Origin: Clostridiaceae bacterium
GTDB lineage: Bacteria; Bacillota; Clostridia; Oscillospirales; Acutalibacteraceae
Reading direction: 5' to 3'
DNA length: 18,093 nucleotides
Assembly (NCBI GenBank): GCA_016292455.1
Contig: JAEDIL010000028.1
Span: 1 to 18,093 of the forward strand
Shown here: piece after piece, positions 1-5,262 of the stretch
Numbering within the stretch: position 1 is the first letter of the stretch
Layout: the number at the start of each line of letters is the position of its first letter
The notes under the pieces: model-generated
Database searches by the model: none
What the model saw: the letters and a program-made list of their open reading frames with translations, nothing else
Told to the model about the DNA's origin: nothing
Program-made: the position numbers and the translations under genes

Positions 1-1
1 C

Positions 2-1144
2 CAGTATAAGACTCCGCTTCTTGAGTTCTCCGGTTCATGCGCAGGCTGCGCCGAGACCTCGTACGCACGCCTTATCACTCAGCTCTTCGGCGACAGAATG
101 TATATCTCCAATGCTACCGGATGCTCCTCAATCTGGGGCGGCCCGGCTGCAACTTCACCCTATACCGTAAACAGCAAGGGTCACGGTCCCGCATGGGCTA
201 ACTCCCTCTTTGAAGACAACGCTGAGCACGGCTTCGGCATGCTCCTCGGTCAGAACGCAATCCGCAATTCTCTCATCGCCAAGGTTGAAGAAATCCTTTC
301 CGCAGAAAAGGCTCCCGAATCACTCAAAGCCGCTGCCAAGGAATATCTTGACACCAAGGACGACGGCGAAAAGAACACCGCAGCAACCGCCGCTCTCGTT
401 GCAGAGCTTGAAAAGGTTGCAGACGGCTGCGACCACTGCGCTTCAATCCTCAAAGAAAAAGAATACCTCTCCAAAAAGTCCGTATGGATCTTCGGCGGCG
501 ACGGTTGGGCATACGACATCGGCTTCGGCGGTGTTGACCATGTTCTTGCTTCCGGCGAAGACGTAAACATCATGGTCTTCGATACCGAGGTTTACTCCAA
601 CACCGGCGGACAGGCTTCAAAGGCTTCTCAGATCGGTCAGGTTGCTCAGTTTGCGGCTGCCGGCAAGAGCATTGCAAAGAAGAGTCTTGCTGAAATTGCA
701 ATGAGCTACGGCTATGTTTATGTTGCTCAGATTGCTATGGGTGCAAACATGAACCAGACCATCAAGGCTCTCACCGAGGCTGAGGCATATCCCGGACCGT
801 CAATCGTTATCGCTTATGCTCCCTGCGAAATGCACTCCATCAAGGGCGGCATGACCAACTGCCAGAACGAAATGAAGAAGGCTGTTGAATGCGGCTACTG
901 GAATATGTTCCGCTACAACCCGGCTCTCAAAGCCCAGGGCAAGAATCCGTTCACAATCGATTCAAAGCCCGGCGTAAGAGAAGATTATCAGAAGTTCCTT
1001 CTCAACGAGGCCCGTTATTCAGCTCTCACCCGCTCCTTCCCCGAAAGAGCTCAGGCTCTCTTCGCAGAAGCAGAAGCAAAGTCGGTTGAAAGATATAACC
1101 ACCTCAAGAGACTTGAAGCTCTCTACGCTCCCGACGCTGAATAA
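2..1144 (+). CDS. nifJ: Pyruvate:ferredoxin (flavodoxin) oxidoreductase, C-terminal part (5' end outside window)
   Basis: The reading frame is open from the left edge, so this is the last 380 residues of a protein usually near 1,170. The enzyme oxidises pyruvate with CoA to acetyl-CoA and CO2 in the cytosol and passes electrons to ferredoxin or flavodoxin. The fragment starts inside the thiamine diphosphate (TPP) domain. GSCAGCAETSY (fragment residues 11-21) carries two ligands of the proximal [4Fe-4S] cluster. ATGCSS (Cys41) gives the third, and the Cys of AVECGYW near residue 297 is the likely fourth. The TPP/Mg motif GDGWAYDIGFGG begins at residue 166, followed by DTEVYSNTGGQ. The C-terminal tail (RYNPALKAQGKNPF onward) is typical of the single-chain homodimeric enzyme. 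Codons are strongly C-ending (CTC, TTC, AAC), as expected for a highly expressed gene. A strong terminator follows directly, so it is the last gene of its transcript. Confidence 0.96.
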   Translation, partial: QYKTPLLEFSGSCAGCAETSYARLITQLFGDRMYISNATGCSSIWGGPAATSPYTVNSKGHGPAWANSLFEDNAEHGFGMLLGQNAIRNSLIAKVEEILSAEKAPESLKAAAKEYLDTKDDGEKNTAATAALVAELEKVADGCDHCASILKEKEYLSKKSVWIFGGDGWAYDIGFGGVDHVLASGEDVNIMVFDTEVYSNTGGQASKASQIGQVAQFAAAGKSIAKKSLAEIAMSYGYVYVAQIAMGANMNQTIKALTEAEAYPGPSIVIAYAPCEMHSIKGGMTNCQNEMKKAVECGYWNMFRYNPALKAQGKNPFTIDSKPGVREDYQKFLLNEARYSALTRSFPERAQALFAEAEAKSVERYNHLKRLEALYAPDAE

Positions 1145-1162
1145 GTTCGGACAAAAAAGAAT

Positions 1163-1200
1163 AAAAGGTCGTGCGGAATTTCTGCACGACCTTTTCTGTT
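1163..1200 (+). terminator. Rho-independent terminator of the pyruvate:ferredoxin oxidoreductase gene
   Basis: A perfect 12-bp stem pairs AAAAGGTCGTGC (1163-1174) with GCACGACCTTTT (1184-1195) around a 9-nt loop. The T-run of the 3' arm continues into CTGTT. It lies 18 nt after the stop codon. Confidence 0.92.
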
Positions 1201-1564
1201 TGGGAGATATAACAAGCTGTATCTCCACCAATGCGCCTAAAATCCTTTTCCGGGGAGCATTGGGAGTCCGCCTTAGTGTGAAACCGATTCGACCGCTTCC
1301 CGTCGGCGGCAAAAGTACGTACTTAAAACCGCTCACTCAAAAGTAGTCCGTTCACCCGTTAAAATTCGCCTTTGTGCACCTGCTTCGGTGGGCGCACTTT
1401 ATATTTAAATCGTCTAATGAGCGAGTATTCACTCACAACGCCCTAAAAACCTTGTTATAATGCAAATTTCGCACCAAAAACGGGTAAATTTGCACAAAAA
1501 TCCATTTATAAGCAATATAAAACAGTAAAAAACACAAAAAAATTCACAAATTATTAAAAAAGAC
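1201..1564. other. Non-coding stretch with several short palindromes
   Basis: No convincing gene was found here. The open frames on both strands have no ribosome binding site and no recognisable protein. Structure is present: GGAGATA/TATCTCC at 1203-1209/1220-1226, CCAATGC/GCATTGG at 1228-1234/1257-1263, and the perfect 12-bp palindrome AAGTACGTACTT at 1313-1324. From about 1440 the DNA turns strongly A-rich up to the promoter at 1565. A TATAAT at 1456-1461 has no matching -35 element. Confidence 0.5.
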
Positions 1565-1593
1565 TTGACGAACAAGAAAAACCGGTGTACAAT
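1565..1593 (+). promoter_or_regulatory. Sigma-A promoter of the 69-aa membrane protein gene
   Basis: TTGACG (1565-1570) is followed after exactly 17 nt by TACAAT (1588-1593). The upstream DNA is A-rich. Transcription should start near 1600, leaving an untranslated leader of about 100 nt before the ATG at 1704. Confidence 0.82.
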
Positions 1594-1639
1594 ATCACTG
1601 TCAAAAGATAGATTTTATGAATAAATCATGAACCGGTTG

Positions 1640-1675
1640 TCAACGGTTTAAATTACTCAGAATCTTCTGATTATC
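1640..1675 (+). promoter_or_regulatory. Possible regulatory hairpins in the leader of the 69-aa gene
   Basis: Two small dyads lie between the promoter and the start codon. AACCG/CGGTT flank GTTGTCAA in the CGGTTGTCAACGG area, and TCAGAA-TC-TTCTGA follows a little downstream. They could be operators or RNA structure. Nothing else supports a role. Confidence 0.3.
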
Positions 1676-1703
1676 AGCTTATTATTTAAGGAGGAAGCAA
1701 ACC

Positions 1704-1913
1704 ATGATCATCACGAAAATCCACAGAAAAAACACCACGAACAACAGTAAGAAGTTTATCGTCGGAATCTCAGCCGTTGTGTTTGTCTTTCTTATGTTGA
1801 CAGCTTTTGTCTTTGGCACAACCGCAGAAAAAAAGGCAGCACAGTCACCGGCAGAAAGCGGTGCCGCTCAGGTGAGCGAGCAGCAGGTTGTTTCCCTTGC
1901 GCTGAACTCATAA
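1704..1913 (+). CDS. Small single-pass membrane protein, 69 aa, function unknown
   Basis: I do not recognise this gene. A basic N-terminal tail (residues 1-17, rich in K, R, N and T) precedes one hydrophobic segment (about 18-40). A short Ala/Ser/Gln/Glu-rich tail then ends in LALNS. The layout suits an N-in/C-out anchored peptide or an uncleaved signal peptide. There is no lipobox Cys and no clear signal-peptidase site. It is probably a real gene: AAGGAGG (1688-1694) lies 9 nt before the ATG, a good promoter lies upstream, and a strong terminator follows. It stands alone as a one-gene transcript. Basic tail plus membrane anchor recalls the start of larger exported proteins such as LysM-type division inhibitors, but nothing after residue 45 supports that. 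A decayed longer gene is an alternative. Confidence 0.72.
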   Translation: MIITKIHRKNTTNNSKKFIVGISAVVFVFLMLTAFVFGTTAEKKAAQSPAESGAAQVSEQQVVSLALNS

Positions 1914-2008
1914 CCGCCGCAAGGCTAAGCCATGGACCCCAAAAAGTCAGTCATGCATTGTTGCGTTTTTGACGCTCCTTTGCCCGTCTGACAGTGAAAA
2001 CGTAATTT

Positions 2009-2045
2009 AAAAGCGGTCGTCCGTTGTGGCGACCGCTTTTTTATG
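2009..2045 (+). terminator. Rho-independent terminator after the 69-aa gene
   Basis: A perfect 11-bp stem pairs AAAAGCGGTCG (2009-2019) with CGACCGCTTTT (2030-2040) around a 10-nt loop, giving a T6 run at 2037-2042. It lies about 95 nt after the stop codon. An unrelated 7-bp dyad, CCTTGCG/CGCAAGG (1895-1901/1918-1924), spans the stop codon itself. Confidence 0.9.
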
Positions 2046-2081
2046 TGCGCTTTTTTTAACTTAATTCGGCGCACAAATAAG

Positions 2082-2139
2082 GGCGCACCGCCAACCGGAA
2101 TCGACCTTTAAAGAGCCGATTCCGGCGTTCAAGTGCGCC
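2082..2139 (-). terminator. Nested palindrome, possible terminator of the flavoprotein gene
   Basis: An outer arm pair GGCGCAC/GTGCGCC (2082-2088/2133-2139) encloses an inner perfect 9-bp pair CCGGAATCG/CGATTCCGG (2095-2103/2117-2125). In the minus direction it follows the flavoprotein stop at 2187 and runs into CTTATTT, so it may stop that transcript. The T-run is weak and the two-tier shape is unusual for a simple terminator. A further GTGCGC/GCGCAC pair (2045-2050/2069-2074) lies next to it. Confidence 0.5.
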
Positions 2140-2186
2140 GTTTTAAACGTTTTTTGCTGTACGGCAAAAGTACCTTTTCTCCGTCC

Positions 2187-2804
2187 TCAGCGAATGAAGT
2201 TTGTTCTTTGAGGCTCCTCTTTCTCCGGAAGACCGTATTTTTCTTTTCCGAGCGCAATTGAGCGCATGAGAAAAACCATGTTGCGTGCAAGAGTTCGCAT
2301 GGTCTGAAGTCCTTCTTCGTCCTGCATTGCATCTTCGGCGCAGGAGCCGTGGATCTGGTTCCAATACTGGCTTGTTGCAATCGGCATCGAAGAGATTGTG
2401 AAATACTTGTTGAGCTGGTCAAAGGAAGCTGTACATCCTCCCCTACGTGCAGAAACAACCGCCGCGCCGACTTTCATTGTTTTATCGAACGGAGTTGAAT
2501 AAAACAGTCTGTCGCAAAAAGCAGACGCAGTTGCACTTGCGGAAGCATAATGAACAGGCGCGCCGATAACAAAGCCGTCGCACTCCCGGAAATCTTCGGC
2601 AAGCTCATTGACAACGTCATCAAAAACGCACTTTCCGGTTTCACGGCAGGAAAGGCAGGCAATACAGCCGCGAACATCCTTTTTGCCGATATTGACCAGT
2701 TTTGTTTCAATGCCTTCTTCTCCGAAAACAGCAATCATCTGCGAAAGAGCAGTATACACCGAGCCTTTTTCGTGCGGACTTGCGTTGACAAGCATAACTT
2801 TCAT
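2187..2804 (-). CDS. Iron-sulfur flavoprotein (NADPH-dependent FMN reductase fold)
   Basis: This 205-aa protein has a flavodoxin-like FMN-binding fold. It opens with MKVMLVNASPHEKGSVYTAL, the beta1/phosphate-binding loop of the family, and has GAPVHYASASA near residues 81-91 as the second FMN loop. A compact cysteine motif, Cys47-x2-Cys50-x2-Cys53-x5-Cys59, matches the CX2CX2CX4-7C signature of archaeal and clostridial iron-sulfur flavoproteins, which bind a [4Fe-4S] cluster beside FMN. Family members move electrons from ferredoxin to small acceptors, often linked to O2 or peroxide detoxification. The acceptor here is unknown. The start is the ATG at 2802-2804. The upstream TTGGGGGT is only a modest ribosome binding site. 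A good promoter lies at 2865-2893, so it is probably a single-gene transcript. Confidence 0.9.
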   Translation of the reverse strand: MKVMLVNASPHEKGSVYTALSQMIAVFGEEGIETKLVNIGKKDVRGCIACLSCRETGKCVFDDVVNELAEDFRECDGFVIGAPVHYASASATASAFCDRLFYSTPFDKTMKVGAAVVSARRGGCTASFDQLNKYFTISSMPIATSQYWNQIHGSCAEDAMQDEEGLQTMRTLARNMVFLMRSIALGKEKYGLPEKEEPQRTNFIR

Positions 2805-2864
2805 TCTGATACCCCCAAGAGCCCATTAAAGAGCGTATTTTGCCGCAAAGCGACCTTAACTTTT

Positions 2865-2893
2865 ATTTTACAGAACAACGCAAAAAAATTCAA
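2865..2893 (-). promoter_or_regulatory. Sigma-A promoter of the iron-sulfur flavoprotein gene
   Basis: On the minus strand TTGAAT (2893-2888) is followed after 17 nt by TAAAAT (2870-2865). It lies about 60 nt before the start codon and diverges from the tRNA promoter. Confidence 0.7.
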
Positions 2894-2966
2894 GGGAAAG
2901 CTTGTCGTTTTCTGAAACCGGAGCATAAAATTTTTCATTTTTCGGGGAGTTTTTTTAAAAAAGCCC

Positions 2967-2995
2967 TTGACTTTTACCACGTCAGGTGATATATT
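2967..2995 (+). promoter_or_regulatory. Sigma-A promoter of tRNA-Leu
   Basis: TTGACT (2967-2972), a 17-nt spacer, then TATATT (2990-2995). An A/T tract just upstream (about 2950-2962) resembles an UP element, common at stable-RNA promoters. Transcription should begin at about 3001-3003, inside the following inverted repeat. Confidence 0.85.
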
Positions 2996-3000
2996 ATATG

Positions 3001-3018
3001 AGCACTCGCGAGAGTGCT
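3001..3018 (+). promoter_or_regulatory. CIRCE-like inverted repeat at the tRNA transcription start
   Basis: AGCACTC-GCGA-GAGTGCT is a perfect 7-bp inverted repeat. The arms equal the core of the HrcA operator CIRCE (TTAGCACTC-N9-GAGTGCTAA), matching 8 of 9 positions on each side once flanks are counted. The spacer is 4 nt instead of 9, so classical HrcA binding is doubtful. In RNA it would make a stable hairpin with a GNRA-type GCGA loop at the 5' end of the pre-tRNA. Confidence 0.5.
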
Positions 3019-3033
3019 GACAATCAAAAAGAT

Positions 3034-3118
3034 GCGAGAGTGGCGGAATCGGCAGACGCGCACGTTTGAGGGGCGTGTGGGGTGACTCGTACGGGTTCAA
3101 GTCCCGTCTCTCGCACCA
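3034..3118 (+). tRNA. tRNA-Leu (anticodon GAG), CCA encoded
   Basis: The acceptor strands GCGAGAG (3034-3040) and CTCTCGC (3108-3114) pair fully. Discriminator A3115 and an encoded CCA (3116-3118) follow. The D-arm GGCGGAATCGGCAGACGC is typical of class II tRNA-Leu. The anticodon stem CACGT/GCGTG holds loop TTGAGGG with anticodon GAG at 3068-3070, which reads CUC and CUU. A long variable arm (TGGGGTGACTCGT) and the T-arm ACGGG-TTCAAGT-CCCGT complete it. Its own promoter and terminator make it a single-tRNA unit. Confidence 0.97.
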
Positions 3119-3119
3119 T

Positions 3120-3166
3120 ATCGAGTGTTCATAACGGATTTGAGTTATGAACACTCGATTTTTTTG
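3120..3166 (+). terminator. Rho-independent terminator of tRNA-Leu
   Basis: A perfect 16-bp stem (3120-3135 with 3144-3159) surrounds an 8-nt loop and is followed by a T7 run (3159-3165). It begins two nucleotides after the CCA. In the minus direction there is no T-run, so it should not stop the feoB transcript efficiently. Confidence 0.95.
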
Positions 3167-3187
3167 CATTTCCCGGACAGAACAATC

Positions 3188-3370
3188 TTAACTACGCGAA
3201 TTGCGTGTCGAAGTACCGGACTGATTGCAATTACCGTTGCTATTACCGCCACATTGTTTTGCATAAGGGCATCCTACACATTTAACACCTTTTTTCTTTT
3301 GCCTTACAAGGTAGAGAACGATACCGACTATGATTGCAAGCAGTATTACAGCTATAATAAAGTTTTCCAT
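3188..3370 (-). CDS. FeoB-associated Cys-rich membrane protein
   Basis: This 60-aa protein has one N-terminal membrane helix (about residues 4-22), a basic stretch RQKKK, then a cysteine-rich tail with Cys31, Cys34, Cys40 and Cys48 (CVGCPYAKQC). This is the layout of the small FeoB-associated proteins found after feoB in many Firmicutes. They are thought to help ferrous iron uptake, but their exact role is not settled. Its start lies 4 nt past the feoB stop, so it is co-transcribed and probably translationally coupled. Its ribosome binding site is weak (AGGT inside the end of feoB). Confidence 0.85.
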   Translation of the reverse strand: MENFIIAVILLAIIVGIVLYLVRQKKKGVKCVGCPYAKQCGGNSNGNCNQSGTSTRNSRS

Positions 3371-3374
3371 AATT

Positions 3375-4634
3375 TTAACCTAATGCGTACTCGGTCTTCA
3401 ATTTCTTGTTGGTGTTCATAATCAAAGCAACAATAATTACTGCAAACACAAAAACTGTAACAATTCCGCCCATAGCCGCACCGATATTAAGAGACGCGGG
3501 AGCAGTAATAAGTGTGCCGACGGTGTAAACCAAATAGCCGACGGTGAAGCCCACACCGAGTTGGAGACCGATACCGCCGCAAACCCACTTGCCGCTCTTC
3601 ATTTCGGAGTTCATAGCACCGATAGCGGCAAAGCAAGGAGGAGTATAAAGGTTAAACATCAGGTATGCGAGAGCCGCAACCTTGCTAATTGCCATTATGC
3701 CTGCAACTTCTGCACCTGCACCCTCCATAAGGGCAAGCTCTTCGGTATCAATAAGGTTTTCAAGTCCTACAAAGCAAACTGCCAAAGTGCCTACAACATT
3801 TTCCTTTGCGATAAAGCCTGTAACTGCGGCTGCGGCAAGTTGCCATGAAAGAACGCCAACAACAGGAACAAGAGGATATGCAAAAGGTTTTGCAATAGAT
3901 GCAAGAATAGAAGCATCTGCGGTTTCTGCAACCTGAAAGCTCCATGTAAAGGTCTGCATTAACTGTACTGCCATATTGCAAAGAAGGATAATGGTAGCCG
4001 CCTTAACTATGTAAGCCTTTCCGCGGCTGCACATAGATTTAAATGCACCCCAAAGAGAGGGAACCTTGTATTCGGGGAGTTCAATAATAAAGAAGGATTT
4101 TCTTGCTTTGTAGCCGGCAACCTTGTTAACAAGCAGTGCACACAGGAAAATCAGAACGATACCGACAGCATACATTGTAAAGCTTACCCAACCTGCATCG
4201 TCAAAGAACGCACCGGCAAACAGGGCAATAACGGGAATCTTTGCACCGCAAGGCATGAAAGGAGTCAGCATTGCAGTAGCTCTGCGCTCACGCTCATTGC
4301 GGATGGTACGGCTAGCCATAATACCGGGAACTGCACAACCTATTGTGATTACAAAAGGAATAACCGATTTGCCGGAAAGACCGACCTTCTTGAAGATAGG
4401 ATCAAGCACAACTGCAACACGGGACATATAGCCACAATCTTCAAGCAAGGCAAGCAGGAAGTACATTACCATTACGAGGGGCAAGAAGCCCACAACGGCA
4501 CTCACGCCGCCGATTACGCCGTCAACGAGAATAGCCGAAAGGAGAGGTATTGTTTTCAGAACAGCCCCTTTCGGCAGGCGGTTTTGGTCTTTGCGTTGAG
4601 TCAGGTGTTTTTCATAATTACCGAGCCGAGACAT
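3375..4634 (-). pseudogene. feoB: 5'-truncated feoB: membrane half of the ferrous iron transporter without its G domain
   Basis: The open frame gives 419 residues, of which roughly 30-419 match the second half of FeoB. Visible landmarks are LVDGVIGGVSAVVGFLP, LEDCGYMSR (64-72), GCAVPGIMASRT (99-110), TPFMPCGAKIPV (124-135), ITGFIAKE-like VTGFIAKENVVGT, and several membrane helices: the Gate and FeoB_C regions. The N-terminal GTP-binding domain, the GDI region and the first membrane helix are absent, about 290 or more residues. The first ~28 codons overlap or follow the end of the DUF47 gene and look unlike FeoB. The only upstream ATG (4632-4634) lies inside that gene with no ribosome binding site. 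Without the G domain it is unlikely to transport Fe2+ alone. Proline codons in the FeoB part are CCT or CCC, never CCG, whereas pit next door prefers CCG. A split FeoB or an assembly join are alternatives. Confidence 0.8.
4534..4575. repeat. Inverted repeat at the phoU-like / feoB junction
   Basis: GCCGAAAGG (4534-4542) and CCTTTCGGC (4567-4575) form a perfect 9-bp inverted repeat with a 24-nt loop. It lies where FeoB homology begins, 26 nt past the DUF47 stop codon. On the minus strand it could be a leftover terminator of the phosphate operon (only TATTCTC follows), or part of the rearrangement point. Confidence 0.5.
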
Positions 4635-5221
4635 TCACCGACGTGCTCGCAGGCGTCTGCACATTCCTCAAAGCAGTCGAAAATTTCTCTCCATGAAACT
4701 GTTTCAAGAACGTCTCCGTGCTCTTTTGTGAGAGCACGCATCGACCGCAGATACAGCTTGTCGCACTCCTCTTCAACATTGTTCAGCTCAATAATCAGTC
4801 CGGGCAGGGTCTTTGAACGCTTGAAATTTGAAAACTGCTCAATCGCTTCGCTGATTACACCGCAGGCAGAAACAAGCTTTTCGGCAAATTCAACCGCGTC
4901 TCTGCGGATTGTGCGAATGTCATAGATATAAAACTTCTGAATAATCTCTTCAAGGCAGTCAGCCACGTCATCAAGCTTGTGACTGAGCAGGTCAAGGTCT
5001 TCGCGGTCAATCGGAGTGACGAATGCCTTTGTCAGCGCCGTGCCCATTTCGTGCTTGTTTTTGTCTGCGGTGTGTTCGAGTGTATGCATTTCTTCAAGCA
5101 TCTGAATAACTCTTTCGGGCTCGTAGCTTTTAAGGCTGTTGACAAGAAAGAGGGCTGCCTGATTTGTTATTTCAGCTGTCTGAGAAAAGTTGTCAAAATA
5201 AAATTTATCGCCTTTTGCCAT
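4601..5221 (-). CDS. DUF47 / PhoU-like phosphate transport regulator
   Basis: This 206-aa, mostly alpha-helical cytosolic protein begins MAKGDKFYFDNFSQTAEIT, as is usual for DUF47 (PF01865) proteins encoded next to Pit permeases. Conserved acidic positions include HTLEHTADKNKHEM and TPIDREDLDLLSHKLDDVADCLEE, the putative metal-cluster ligands of the PhoU-like bundle, and NNVEEECDKLYLRSMRAL in the second half. The start at 5221 is chosen over a longer in-frame ATG at 5338 because GAAAGGA (5231-5237) lies 9 nt before it, the length then fits the family, and the longer form would overlap the end of pit. Pit ends 41 nt upstream, so the two form an operon. The partner probably gates or regulates Pit; this is inferred from family context. 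Confidence 0.92.
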   Translation of the reverse strand: MAKGDKFYFDNFSQTAEITNQAALFLVNSLKSYEPERVIQMLEEMHTLEHTADKNKHEMGTALTKAFVTPIDREDLDLLSHKLDDVADCLEEIIQKFYIYDIRTIRRDAVEFAEKLVSACGVISEAIEQFSNFKRSKTLPGLIIELNNVEEECDKLYLRSMRALTKEHGDVLETVSWREIFDCFEECADACEHVGECLGSVIMKNT

Positions 5222-5262
5222 TGTTTTTGCTCCTTTCGGTTGTGCTTTGCCGGTAATCCGGT

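Noticed and set aside
1019..1346. Open frames on both strands crossing the end of the oxidoreductase gene and its terminator
   Set aside because: They run through the terminator hairpin, lack ribosome binding sites and show no protein-like features.
1565..1600. CGAAC near the promoter of the 69-aa gene as a possible SOS (LexA) box
   Set aside because: The second half-site GTTCG at the required spacing is missing.
2999..3020. Calling the tRNA leader repeat a genuine CIRCE element
   Set aside because: The spacer is 4 nt, not 9. It was kept only as CIRCE-like.
2801..3169. Open frame on the minus strand giving a 122-aa protein with RRDLNPYESPHTPLKR
   Set aside because: It is the antisense of tRNA-Leu and its flanks, a well-known false ORF. 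It has no ribosome binding site and overlaps two promoters and a terminator.
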